Both the position numbers and the translations under genes were made by a program. The notes beneath the pieces are model-generated. The model made no database searches, was not told the origin of the DNA, and worked only from the letters and a program-made list of their open reading frames with translations. This document shows positions 1-6,528 of a stretch of DNA of 10,331 nucleotides, piece after piece. Source of the stretch: Bacillota bacterium (GTDB taxonomy: Bacteria; Bacillota_C; Negativicutes; Sporomusales; Sporomusaceae); NCBI GenBank assembly GCA_023441125.1, contig JAEZQV010000342.1:1-10331 (forward strand), in the 5' to 3' direction. Every line of letters starts with the position of its first letter. Within the stretch, counting starts at the first letter, position 1.

Positions 1-2061
1 CTGTCTCAATGCCGGCAAATTGCTTTTGCCTCTGTTTTGATAAGCACCGGTTCCCTTTAGATTAATTGACAGCAAGTCATATAGATTTCCTGTTTCTTTT
101 ACCGGATAGCTCATCTGAGATTCGCGCTTGTAAAAGTATTCTTTATAATACCGTTCAACAACAGCTGGTGACAGCAAATCAGGCAGATGTTCTGCAAAGA
201 TTCGGTAAGTAATATCCGCCCCGCATTTTATATCCGGCAGCCTGGATAAGTTTTCTTCCGCAAGATTGACAATATAGACATTTTTCCCATTTGGGTATTC
301 ACCGTTTCGATTACAGCGCCCGGCAGCCTGTATGACGCTGTCCAGTCCGGCAATAGCGCGGATGACACAGCCGAAGGAAATGTCAACGCCCGCCTCAATC
401 AATTGTGTACTTATACAAAGAACATTTTTCTGTTTTTTCTTTTTTATATTGTTTATGGTATCTAAACGATGCGCCGGACACATAGTGGTACTTAAATGGA
501 ACAGTTCAATCTGTTCTTGGGGATTTTCCTTCACATAAGCCTCAAACAAACGATAAAGCTTGGCAGCATCATTTTTTGTATTCAGTATGACCAGACAGTT
601 TCCCTCTGCTTTGAATTTCTCCAGCACAAACTGCTGTAGTGACTCTGTCGAATATCCCCCGGGGATGGAACAGTCCTTAATATAGGTTCGTTTCAATTTT
701 TTGAAGCTTTCGCTCGTATCCGGAATTAAAGAGGCTGATTTTGACAGACGTATTGGTCTTTCGGTTTCGTTGAGCGGAGGTTGGGTAGCAGTACATAACA
801 AGACTGAGCATCCTGCGCAGTAATGCAGATAATTAACGACTTGGTTAAAAAGATATGTACACTTGAGCGGCAGCGACTGAACTTCGTCAAAAATAAACAC
901 GCTGTTAGCCATATTATGAAATTTTCGCAAATCACTGCTTTTACTTGAATAGATGCTTTCCAAAAATTGTACCATTGTTGTAATAATAATTGGACTATCC
1001 CAACGGTCTGTTAAAAGACGATGCGCCTGTGCTTCTTCCAAATCATCACGAATGATAAAGTTTGAATGATGTTCCAAGATAAAATGATCGTCAGGCCGAG
1101 ACTGCAAAGCTGCCTTAATATCTTTTGCTGCTTGCTCCAGCACCGAAAGGTAGGGTATCACATAGATTACATGCTCTGCACCATGAATCTTGGCATGGTT
1201 CAACGCAAAGCGAAGGCTGGACAGAGTCTTGCCACCACCTGTTGGCACAGCCAATTGATAATTACCCTTGGGTCGACTAGCTGCGCACAGACACTTTTCA
1301 GAGATGTCCCGGCGAATTATATTAATCTCAGAGTCTGCTAAAAAGGTAGAAATAGTCTGTTCCAGCCGCTTCGCATAGTCTCCCCACGGAGGCTGTTTTG
1401 CTGCCACATCAGGTGTTGTGCCAATTTCAAAACAATAAGCATTATACCGGTCAGAGTCCACCAAACAAGAAAACACGCTCTTGGTCAGAAGATGAAGCAT
1501 AAATGCCGAATCCAGATTGCTTGCCTGGCATTTTTCAAAAAATTGCTTTAGTTCGTTCTCACATCGCTTAAAAGCAGCTGGTATGCCATCCAAAGGAATT
1601 TGTTCTTTTACAGCCGTTTGAATAACTTCATTATAATGGAGATTATCATTCTCTTTTGTCATTCTGTCCTGAAATGGGGTATCACCGCACGGCGTTACCC
1701 CATCCATTAAGCTGCCATGATGATTCGCAATGCAGATAGCAGAGATTTCCCGAACCCAAGCAGCAATCAGATCGTTACCGCTTGATCCCGCTTCATATAA
1801 AAATTTAGCACCTTGGGTCGCATGTATTACCGAGCCTCTGGCGGTGTACTTGCGGCCAAGCTTTTCTTCCCGATGACTGTGTTTAAGATACTCAACAAAT
1901 TCTAGCGAAAATTTCCCAATATCATGGAACAACGCTGTTGTGCGACATATCTCTGACACCGCAAATTTTTTACCGATAGCATCAGCATACTCGGCACATT
2001 CCTGTAGATGCTGTTTTGTCAACTGTTCTCTGTCATCCTTTGCAATTCTGGAAATATACAT
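1..2061 (-). CDS. cas3: CRISPR-associated Cas3 HD nuclease/helicase (3' end cut by window edge)
   Basis: Cas3 is the nuclease-helicase recruited by type I Cascade to unwind and degrade target DNA. The frame is open for all 687 codons from ATG 2061 to base 1 with no stop, so the gene is intact but truncated by the window. The N-terminal HD domain shows H18, the H46-D47 pair in FHDIGKF, H80 and the N113-H-H-G motif. The SF2 helicase core shows Walker A PTGGGKT (K278), the DEVQ box (D392), TATQ (424-427), motif V QLIEAGVDIS (about 553-562) and motif VI QAAGRCNRNGE (arginines 582 and 585). HD before helicase is the normal Cas3 order. GGGGGGAGGAA sits just before the ATG; spacing is short. A -10-like TAGAAT lies at 2111-2116 in the 99-bp gap without a good -35. 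Being first in its operon would suit subtype I-C, but no other cas gene is visible. The AT-richness compared with pdxST hints at separate acquisition. Confidence 0.95.
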   Translation of the reverse strand, partial: MYISRIAKDDREQLTKQHLQECAEYADAIGKKFAVSEICRTTALFHDIGKFSLEFVEYLKHSHREEKLGRKYTARGSVIHATQGAKFLYEAGSSGNDLIAAWVREISAICIANHHGSLMDGVTPCGDTPFQDRMTKENDNLHYNEVIQTAVKEQIPLDGIPAAFKRCENELKQFFEKCQASNLDSAFMLHLLTKSVFSCLVDSDRYNAYCFEIGTTPDVAAKQPPWGDYAKRLEQTISTFLADSEINIIRRDISEKCLCAASRPKGNYQLAVPTGGGKTLSSLRFALNHAKIHGAEHVIYVIPYLSVLEQAAKDIKAALQSRPDDHFILEHHSNFIIRDDLEEAQAHRLLTDRWDSPIIITTMVQFLESIYSSKSSDLRKFHNMANSVFIFDEVQSLPLKCTYLFNQVVNYLHYCAGCSVLLCTATQPPLNETERPIRLSKSASLIPDTSESFKKLKRTYIKDCSIPGGYSTESLQQFVLEKFKAEGNCLVILNTKNDAAKLYRLFEAYVKENPQEQIELFHLSTTMCPAHRLDTINNIKKKKQKNVLCISTQLIEAGVDISFGCVIRAIAGLDSVIQAAGRCNRNGEYPNGKNVYIVNLAEENLSRLPDIKCGADITYRIFAEHLPDLLSPAVVERYYKEYFYKRESQMSYPVKETGNLYDLLSINLKGTGAYQNRGKSNLPALRQ

Positions 2062-2160
2062 TTCCTCCCCCCACCATACCAAACAAGATATATCAGCCTG
2101 AATCCGTAATATTCTACTCTATCCTTAATCATGTTTGCCTACCCAATAGCCTGCACCACA

Positions 2161-2721
2161 TCAATAATCACCGCCAAACAGATCCAGACTCACCGGCATC
2201 AACCTGCTCACAACCCGGTTAATCTCCACATGCTGCTGCCCGGCTTTCAAGATGATCTCGGCGCAGGCTTTAGCATCACTGGCCGCGTCATGATGATTCA
2301 GGGCGATCGTAAGGTGAGCGGCAACCGTCGACAGCCTGTGATTTTTTAGCTCAGGCCAGGCGCTGCGGGCCACGGCCAGTGAGTCAATGACATAAAATTC
2401 CGGTACAAACAATCCATAGTGAGCCAGTGTCGCCGTCAGTACGCCGATATCAAAATCCGCATTGTGGGCAGCGATGATCTGCCCGACGAAAAAGGGGCTG
2501 ATCTCCGGCCAAAGCTCGCCCAAGGTCAGCTGGTCTTTTACCATGGCGTAAGTAATTCCATGCAAATATGTAAAGGTAAAGAATTTGCCCGGCGGTTTGA
2601 TCAGCCAGGACTTTTCCAGGATAAGCCGGCCATTCTTCACTACGGCCACACCCAACTGGCAGGCACTGTGGCTTTGGGAGTTGGCGGTCTCAAAATCGAA
2701 GGCGGTAAAGCACTCTCGCAC
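2161..2721 (-). CDS. DnaQ-like 3'-5' exonuclease (DEDDh family)
   Basis: A 186-residue single-domain exonuclease of the DnaQ/epsilon superfamily, expected to remove nucleotides from 3' ends of DNA or RNA with two metal ions. All five DEDDh residues are visible: D9 and E11 in FDFET, D91 in HNADFD, and H144 and D149 in HHDAASDA. The start is GTG 2721: AGGAG lies five bases upstream, and the protein then begins directly at strand beta-1 (RECFTAFDFE). The frame stays open further upstream to TTG 2784, but that extension has no ribosome binding site or domain. It lies 99 bp upstream of cas3 in the same direction. It is most likely a housekeeping repair or proofreading-type nuclease; a role in CRISPR spacer trimming is only possible. 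There is no polymerase, helicase or BRCT extension. Confidence 0.88.
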   Translation of the reverse strand: MRECFTAFDFETANSQSHSACQLGVAVVKNGRLILEKSWLIKPPGKFFTFTYLHGITYAMVKDQLTLGELWPEISPFFVGQIIAAHNADFDIGVLTATLAHYGLFVPEFYVIDSLAVARSAWPELKNHRLSTVAAHLTIALNHHDAASDAKACAEIILKAGQQHVEINRVVSRLMPVSLDLFGGDY

Positions 2722-2784
2722 AGCAGCTCCTCCCTTTTGGTATTTATTGTCTATTTCTCGACAGATAAAGAACTTTCCTGTCAA

Positions 2785-2814
2785 ATTCTACCTAAAAATG
2801 ATTATTCTTCTAAA
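2785..2814 (-). promoter_or_regulatory. possible promoter of the exonuclease gene
   Basis: On the minus strand, TTTAGA (2814-2809) and TAGAAT (2790-2785) are separated by 18 bases, about 60 bases ahead of the GTG start. The -10 is good and the -35 is poor. An imperfect hairpin with GACAG/CTGTC arms (2760-2782) would lie at the 5' end of the transcript. An inverted repeat TACTTTA/TAAAGTA (2816-2822, 2830-2836) abuts the -35 side. Confidence 0.3.
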
Positions 2815-2891
2815 TTACTTTAAAGTTATTAAAGTAAAATTAGTGACAAAATAGACAAACTAAAGATGCTACCTTTAGCAATGGGCTCATA

Positions 2892-2930
2892 CAAAAAAGG
2901 CCTCCTGTCATAGTTAGCCTACAACAGGAG
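2892..2930 (-). terminator. Rho-independent terminator on the minus strand with no obvious upstream gene
   Basis: Read on the minus strand, CTCCTGT (2930-2924) and ACAGGAG (2908-2902) form a 7-bp stem, extended by TAG/CTA across a 2x2 internal loop. It is followed by GCC and a run of six T. This has the form of an intrinsic terminator, yet the DNA upstream on that strand (2931-3080) holds no convincing protein gene. It may end a small RNA, or be a transcription block protecting the exonuclease gene. Confidence 0.6.
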
Positions 2931-3075
2931 ACGTTAGAGTGCGCTGTACGGTTCCAAGGCTTGCGCAGCGTTGCTGTTTCAGTTTCCGTTTCAATGCCCG
3001 GCAATCGTAGTAAGGCCAGCAAAGCTTGGGGGAACGGCTATGCTTATAGTAACTTTGCACACAGGCATCGTTTCA
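2931..3075 (-). ncRNA. candidate small RNA ending at the 2892-2930 terminator
   Basis: This gene-free stretch is more GC-rich than the AT-rich DNA to its right. It contains an imperfect inverted repeat with arms GTTCCAAGGCTTGC (2951-2964) and GCAAAGCTTGGGGGAAC (3019-3035), and is followed on the minus strand by an intrinsic terminator. A weak minus-strand promoter, TTGAAT (3106-3101), 18 bases, TAAAAA (3082-3077), would start an RNA of roughly 180 nt. Three consecutive hexamers GTTTC(A/C) lie at 2976-2993. No known RNA family was recognised. The structured stretch could equally be a dispersed repeat or the relic of a gene. Confidence 0.3.
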
Positions 3076-3085
3076 TTTTTTATTA

Positions 3086-3099
3086 TTGTATCGATACAA
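3086..3099. promoter_or_regulatory. upstream palindromic operator of pdxST
   Basis: TTGTATCGATACAA is a perfect 14-bp palindrome ending 23 bases before the pdxST -35 box. Its twin lies at 3181-3194. The form (short inverted repeat, GT/AC in the arms) resembles sites of GntR-superfamily regulators. The MocR/GntR-type regulator PdxR controls pdxST in several Firmicutes and actinobacteria, so a PdxR-like protein is a reasonable inferred ligand. No regulator gene is in the window. Confidence 0.65.
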
Positions 3100-3122
3100 A
3101 ATTCAAAAATTCTTTGTATATA

Positions 3123-3151
3123 TTGAATTACTTATTTTTAATTGCTATAAT
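3123..3151 (+). promoter_or_regulatory. sigma-A promoter of pdxST
   Basis: TTGAAT (3123-3128), exactly 17 bases, then a consensus TATAAT (3146-3151). Transcription would start near 3158, giving a leader of about 57 nt that contains the second palindrome and the AGGAGG site. Confidence 0.85.
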
Positions 3152-3180
3152 TTCGGATATTAACTAACAATTTTCAACAA

Positions 3181-3194
3181 TTGTATTGATACAA
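3181..3194. promoter_or_regulatory. downstream palindromic operator of pdxST
   Basis: TTGTATTGATACAA differs from the upstream palindrome at one central base. It lies in the transcribed leader, about 25-35 bases after the predicted start and 6 bases before AAGGAGG. A bound protein here would block elongation or initiation, so repression is the simplest reading. Confidence 0.65.
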
Positions 3195-3214
3195 TATTAA
3201 AGGAGGAACTCATC

Positions 3215-4093
3215 ATGTCCAACCGTTATGAACTCAACAAAAATCTGGCCCAAATGTTAAAAGGCGGCGTCATCATGGACGTTACCAACGCCGAACAGGC
3301 TAAAATTGCTGAGACCGCCGGCGCTGTCGCCGTTATGGCCCTGGAAAGGGTGCCGGCCGACATCCGCAGGGACGGCGGGGTGGCCCGGATGTCCGACCCC
3401 AAAATGATCCGGGAAATTAAAGCGGCTGTCACCATTCCGGTTATGGCCAAGGCGCGGATTGGCCACTTCGTGGAGGCTCAGATCCTGGAGGCCATTGGCA
3501 TCGACTATGTCGATGAAAGCGAAGTGCTGACCCCGGCTGACGAATTGTATCATATCAATAAACATGACTTTACCATTCCCTTTGTCTGCGGCGCCCGCAA
3601 TCTGGGCGAAGCGCTGCGCCGCATTGGCGAGGGTGCGGCCATGATCCGGACCAAAGGCGAAGCCGGTACCGGCAATGTTGTCGAGGCCGTCCGGCATATG
3701 CGGACCATGCTGGCCGATATGCGCCGGGTCAAGGCTGCGCCGCCGGAGGAACTGATGAGCCTGGCCAAGGAAATGGGCGCGCCCTTTGCTCTGATACAAT
3801 ACGTCTGGGAACAGGGCAAACTGCCTGTTGTCAACTTTGCCGCCGGCGGCATTGCCACGCCGGCTGATGCTGCGCTCATGATGCAGTTGGGCTGCGACGG
3901 CGTCTTTGTCGGTTCAGGCATTTTCAAGTCCGGCGATCCGGCGAAACGGGCCAAGGCTATTGTTCAGGCTACTACCCATTATCAGGATGCTGAGCTGTTA
4001 TCCCGCATTTCGGAAGATTTGGGCGAGCCCATGGTGGGCATCGAGATTGACAAAATTGATCCGGCCGAACGCCTGGCCGCCAGAGGGTGGTAA
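3215..4093 (+). CDS. pdxS: pyridoxal 5'-phosphate synthase lyase subunit PdxS
   Basis: PdxS builds PLP from ribose 5-phosphate, glyceraldehyde 3-phosphate and ammonia supplied by PdxT (the DXP-independent vitamin B6 route, cytosolic). The 292-residue protein is of normal length and is a single (beta/alpha)8 barrel. Key residues are in place: D22 in MDV, the Schiff-base lysine K79 in MAKAR, the second lysine K147 in RTKGEAGTG, and the phosphate-binding GGIATP and [12 protein letters not shown] segments. The known B. subtilis equivalents are D24, K81 and K149. AGGAGG (3201-3206) is 8 bases before ATG 3215, so the start is secure. It is followed after 2 bp by pdxT. Transcription is predicted from the 3123-3151 promoter and is probably controlled through the two palindromes around it. 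Nothing is missing or odd in the protein. Confidence 0.98.
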   Translation: MSNRYELNKNLAQMLKGGVIMDVTNAEQAKIAETAGAVAVMALERVPADIRRDGGVARMSDPKMIREIKAAVTIPVMAKARIGHFVEAQILEAIGIDYVDESEVLTPADELYHINKHDFTIPFVCGARNLGEALRRIGEGAAMIRTKGEAGTGNVVEAVRHMRTMLADMRRVKAAPPEELMSLAKEMGAPFALIQYVWEQGKLPVVNFAAGGIATPADAALMMQLGCDGVFVGSGIFKSGDPAKRAKAIVQATTHYQDAELLSRISEDLGEPMVGIEIDKIDPAERLAARGW

Positions 4094-4095
4094 GC

Positions 4096-4677
4096 TTGCT
4101 GACAGTGGGTGTGCTGGCCCTCCAGGGAGCCGTGCAGGAACACCTGGACTGCCTGAATGCGCTGCCTGACACCAGGGGCCTGGCCGTGAAAAAGGCGGCC
4201 GAACTTGCCGCCGTCGATGCCTTGATCCTGCCCGGCGGCGAATCGACAACTATGGGCAAGCTGCTGCGGGAGTTCGGGCTGGCGGCCCGCCTGACTGACA
4301 GAATCCGGTCCGGTCTGCCGGTCTGGGGAACCTGCGCCGGCATGATTCTGCTGGCCGGCACGATCGTGGACGAGCCGGTCAGCCATCTGGGCGTCATGGA
4401 CATTGCCGTCCGGCGAAATGCGTATGGCAGCCAGCTGGACAGTTTCCGCACCGACCAGGTTGTCCCGGCGGTCGCCAAAGAGCCTCTCCCGTTGGTTTTT
4501 ATCCGTGCGCCCTATGTCGTGGCCGCCGGCCCGAACGTAAAAGTATTGGCCGTGGTGGACGACAAAATTGTCGCTGTCGAGGAAAATAACATGCTGGCGA
4601 CCGCTTTTCACCCTGAATTAAGCGGCAGCCTCAAATTTCACAGTTATTTTGTTGCCAAGGCCAGGGAATGCCGTTAA
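4096..4677 (+). CDS. pdxT: pyridoxal 5'-phosphate synthase glutaminase subunit PdxT
   Basis: PdxT hydrolyses glutamine and channels ammonia to PdxS; twelve copies decorate the PdxS dodecamer in characterised enzymes. The class I glutamine amidotransferase triad is C80 (WGTCAG), H172 and E174 (FHPELSGS), and the GGES motif is at 47-50. The length of 193 residues is close to the B. subtilis protein (196). I place the start at TTG 4096: GAGGGTGG lies about 5 bases upstream, and the product then begins MLTVGVLALQGAV, like B. subtilis PdxT (MLTIGVLGLQGAV). A GTG at 4087 in the same frame overlaps pdxS and would add three residues, but has no space for a ribosome binding site. The 2-bp gap to pdxS implies translational coupling. 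A terminator follows at 4699-4740. Confidence 0.97.
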   Translation: MLTVGVLALQGAVQEHLDCLNALPDTRGLAVKKAAELAAVDALILPGGESTTMGKLLREFGLAARLTDRIRSGLPVWGTCAGMILLAGTIVDEPVSHLGVMDIAVRRNAYGSQLDSFRTDQVVPAVAKEPLPLVFIRAPYVVAAGPNVKVLAVVDDKIVAVEENNMLATAFHPELSGSLKFHSYFVAKARECR

Positions 4678-4698
4678 ATAATAAACCGGCGGAATAAC

Positions 4699-4740
4699 AA
4701 TACCTTGTGCTTACCCTAGTGGTAAGTACAAGGTATTTTC
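4699..4740 (+). terminator. Rho-independent terminator after pdxST
   Basis: Arms AATACCTTGT and ACAAGGTATT with an inner CTTACC/GGTAAG pair around a 5-base loop form a long, nearly perfect hairpin. It is followed by TT and C. It starts about 20 bases after the pdxT stop. Confidence 0.85.
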
Positions 4741-4741
4741 G

Positions 4742-4787
4742 TTGCCGGGCCCGGCCGTTAAATTTAATTTAGTCGGCCTCCGGGCAA
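4742..4787. repeat. GC-rich inverted repeat between the pdxT terminator and the next promoter
   Basis: Outer arms TTGCC/GGCAA and inner arms GGCCG (4753-4757) and CGGCC (4774-4778) enclose an AT-only-like loop. Within the left arm is a perfect 12-bp palindrome, GCCGGGCCCGGC (4744-4755). No T-run follows, so it is not a standard terminator. It sits about 25-70 bases before the -10 box at 4811 and might be an operator. Confidence 0.45.
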
Positions 4788-4807
4788 TTATACGTTTCGA
4801 CATTTTC

Positions 4808-4816
4808 TGCTATAAT
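4808..4816 (+). promoter_or_regulatory. extended -10 promoter for the small-gene pair
   Basis: TGC directly followed by consensus TATAAT (4811-4816) forms an extended -10. The 17-bp-spaced -35 position reads TTATAC, a weak match. The start would be near 4823, giving a leader of about 58 nt. Confidence 0.65.
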
Positions 4817-4880
4817 GACTATAGAAAGCCAGAAGTACCTTCTATTTCCGATTAAATGAATATAAGGTGGGGGGAGCAAC

Positions 4881-5081
4881 ATGGACAGATCGTTTACTCT
4901 GTATCTGGATCAGTTAAAGAGGATAGTTGAAGAAGTAGAGAGCAATACCGGCAAAACGCCGCTGGCTGCCAATGCTATTACCTTGGTAGTTTCCGACAAC
5001 GATAATTGTTTACGTTTATTCCAGAAAGTCGGCCATGATTGGCTGTATCTGAGCGATGCGCAGTTTTGCGAATGGAAGTAA
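4881..5081 (+). CDS. small protein of unknown function (66 aa)
   Basis: I do not recognise this protein. It begins at ATG 4881 behind AAGGTGGGGGGAG, a strong ribosome binding site, and has a good extended -10 promoter, so it is very probably translated. It is soluble in appearance: an acidic amphipathic helix (about residues 5-22, YLDQLKRIVEEVES), a short hydrophobic strand (ITLVVS, 33-38), then NDNCLRLFQKVGHDWLYLSD, which alternates hydrophobic and polar residues, and an end in FCEWK. It has two cysteines (43, 63) but no metal-site pattern, no signal peptide and no membrane span. It lies in the same direction as the next small gene, 94 bp away, and may share its transcript. Confidence 0.7.
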   Translation: MDRSFTLYLDQLKRIVEEVESNTGKTPLAANAITLVVSDNDNCLRLFQKVGHDWLYLSDAQFCEWK

Positions 5082-5134
5082 CCAAAACTTAACCGTATTT
5101 TAACATAAATAGCCTATCACGCCTGCCGATTATT

Positions 5135-5143
5135 TGTTATATT
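5135..5143 (+). promoter_or_regulatory. possible extended -10 promoter for the 80-aa gene
   Basis: TGT followed by TATATT (5138-5143) has the extended -10 form, about 33 bases ahead of ATG 5176. No recognisable -35 is present. The gene could also be read from the 4808 promoter. Confidence 0.35.
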
Positions 5144-5175
5144 TTAGGAATATAGCACCTTGGGGGAATGAACGG

Positions 5176-5418
5176 ATGCGTGAAACAATCACAATCAATA
5201 GAATAACCACTTGCTCGCTAACCGGTAAAGACGTTGCACAACAGCTCTCCGCCTATGTTCTTGCCAAACAGGCCGGCAAACCCAGCAGCGAAATTCTTAC
5301 CAAGTACTGCAGCGGCGAGAGCGTGTGTAAAAGTACCGACTGCCAATTCATTGTGGGACTGGCCGGTAAGAAGTATTCCAAGGCAATTGACGGCATCTTC
5401 AAGTATATCAACGAATAG
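5176..5418 (+). CDS. small cysteine-bearing protein of unknown function (80 aa)
   Basis: No family was recognised. I choose ATG 5176, which has GGGGGA eight bases upstream; an in-frame TTG at 5134 has no binding site and would add 14 unlikely residues. The protein has a beta-like start (ETITINRITTCSLTG), a helix (GKDVAQQLSAYVLAKQAG), then a cluster of cysteines at 45, 51 and 56 (CSGESVCKSTDC) with another at 13, and ends in a helix (KAIDGIFKYINE). Four cysteines in 80 residues with C-x5-C-x4-C spacing could bind a metal or form disulfides; this is inference. It has no signal peptide. A strong terminator follows 20 bases after the stop. Confidence 0.7.
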   Translation: MRETITINRITTCSLTGKDVAQQLSAYVLAKQAGKPSSEILTKYCSGESVCKSTDCQFIVGLAGKKYSKAIDGIFKYINE

Positions 5419-5437
5419 AATTTCCGCACGGCTTACA

Positions 5438-5471
5438 CGGCGTATCCTGCAGCAAGGGTACGCCGCTTTTT
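5438..5471 (+). terminator. Rho-independent terminator after the small-gene pair
   Basis: CGGCGTA (5438-5444) and TACGCCG (5459-5465) form a 7-bp GC-rich stem with a 14-base loop, followed by C and five T. It separates these plus-strand genes from the convergent threonine dehydratase gene. Confidence 0.8.
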
Positions 5472-5483
5472 CCGGCTAACGCC

Positions 5484-6473
5484 TCAAGAGCCAACTGCCT
5501 GCCGATAGTTGTCGTCAATCAGCACGGCTAACAGCCGCGGGTCAATATTGCCGCCGCTGACCACCACGGCCACCTTTTGTCCCGGCAGACAGATTTTTCC
5601 CGCCAGCAGAGCAGCCACACCGGCGACGCCGGCCCCTTCGGTTATAATTTTGCCCCGTTCCAGCATAAACAGAATACCGGCCGTAAGCTCCGCCTCATTG
5701 ACCAGCACAACTTCGTCCACATATTTTTGCGTATACTGGAACGTAACATCGCCCGGCCGCTTTACCGCTATGCCGTCGGCCAGCGTACTGACGGCCGGCA
5801 GGCAGTAGGGTGAGCCGCAGGTCAGGGAAGCCGCCATGGAAGCAGCACCCGCCGCCTGCACACCAATCACCTTAATTCTGGGATTATGCTCTTTTGCGGC
5901 TACCGCCAGGCCGGCGATCAGTCCGCCGCCGCCTATCGGCGCGACAATGGCCTCCACATCAAACATCTGAGACAGAATCTCCAGCGCAATGGTGCCCTGA
6001 CCGGCGATGACCGCCTGATCGTCAAAGGCGTGAATGAAGGTCAGCTTTTTCTGGGCCTGCAGCCTCCGGGCATACTGATAGGCTTCATCGTAATTTTGCC
6101 CGTACAGAACCACCTGGGCGCCATAGTTCTGAGTGGCCCGCACTTTAGCGGCCGGCGCCTTTTCCGGCATCACCACAATAGCCGGCACGCCACAGGCACT
6201 CGCCGCCCAAGCAACGCCCTGGGCATGGTTGCCGGCCGAAGCCGAGATAACGCCATGACTCATTTCGGCGGGCGTCAGGCTGAATATTTTATTGATGGCC
6301 CCCCGGATTTTAAAAGATCCGGTCTTTTGCATATTTTCCTGCTTTACATGGACACTGCAGCCGGCGATGTCGCTCAGCGTCCGGAAATGCTGCAGCGGCG
6401 TCTGATGGACATAGGGGGTAATTCGCTGTTTCGCCTCTTTAATCATTTGTAAATTAAGCTCATTGACATCCAT
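5484..6473 (-). CDS. ilvA: threonine ammonia-lyase (short, without ACT regulatory domain)
   Basis: A fold-type II PLP enzyme that deaminates L-threonine to 2-oxobutanoate, the first committed step towards isoleucine. The 329 residues carry the PLP lysine K55 in GSFKIRGA, SAGNHAQG (79-86), the phosphate-binding glycine loop G181-G184 (IGGGGLIAG) and SGGN (306-309). The length equals that of E. coli catabolic TdcB, and the C-terminal ACT-like domain that gives isoleucine feedback in long IlvA is absent. By sequence alone it could be named tdcB. I use ilvA because the leader is a T-box with an isoleucine (AUC) specifier, which points to biosynthesis. AGGAGGT lies five bases before ATG 6473. It is a single gene, convergent with the small-gene pair. 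Some activity on serine is likely for this family. Confidence 0.92.
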   Translation of the reverse strand: MDVNELNLQMIKEAKQRITPYVHQTPLQHFRTLSDIAGCSVHVKQENMQKTGSFKIRGAINKIFSLTPAEMSHGVISASAGNHAQGVAWAASACGVPAIVVMPEKAPAAKVRATQNYGAQVVLYGQNYDEAYQYARRLQAQKKLTFIHAFDDQAVIAGQGTIALEILSQMFDVEAIVAPIGGGGLIAGLAVAAKEHNPRIKVIGVQAAGAASMAASLTCGSPYCLPAVSTLADGIAVKRPGDVTFQYTQKYVDEVVLVNEAELTAGILFMLERGKIITEGAGVAGVAALLAGKICLPGQKVAVVVSGGNIDPRLLAVLIDDNYRQAVGS

Positions 6474-6486
6474 AAATTACCTCCTG

Positions 6487-6528
6487 ATAAAAAATTAAAA
6501 CCTCCGTCCCCGCTAAGGGACGGAGGTT
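6487..6528 (-). terminator. T-box attenuator terminator
   Basis: A perfect 12-bp stem with arms AACCTCCGTCCC and GGGACGGAGGTT (plus-strand 6499-6510 and 6517-6528) and a 6-base loop is followed on the minus strand by TTAATTTTTT. It overlaps the end of the antiterminator region and lies 14 bases before the ribosome binding site area of the threonine dehydratase gene. Confidence 0.93.

Noticed and set aside
1..2061. Suspicion that cas3 is frameshifted because no complete long frame ends inside the window
   Set aside because: Every in-frame triplet from 2061 to 1 was read on the minus strand and none is a stop; the gene simply runs off the left edge.
2976..3000. GTTTCAATG motif, whose complement ATTGAAAC resembles the 3' end of many CRISPR repeats, close to cas3
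   Set aside because: Only one such unit is present, within a short GTTTC(A/C) hexamer run; no repeated 28-37 base unit with spacers occurs anywhere in the window.
2840..3022. 60-codon open frame on the minus strand
   Set aside because: It has an ETETET stretch produced by the hexamer run, no ribosome binding site, and runs through the 2892-2930 terminator hairpin; it is not a credible gene.
3982..4611. 209-codon open frame antisense to pdxT
   Set aside because: It overlaps a clear pdxT with catalytic residues, has no homology signal, and such frames are common opposite GC-rich genes.
5886..6452. 188-codon plus-strand frame opposite the threonine dehydratase gene
   Set aside because: It is a shadow of a well-supported PLP enzyme gene; no ribosome binding site or recognisable domain.
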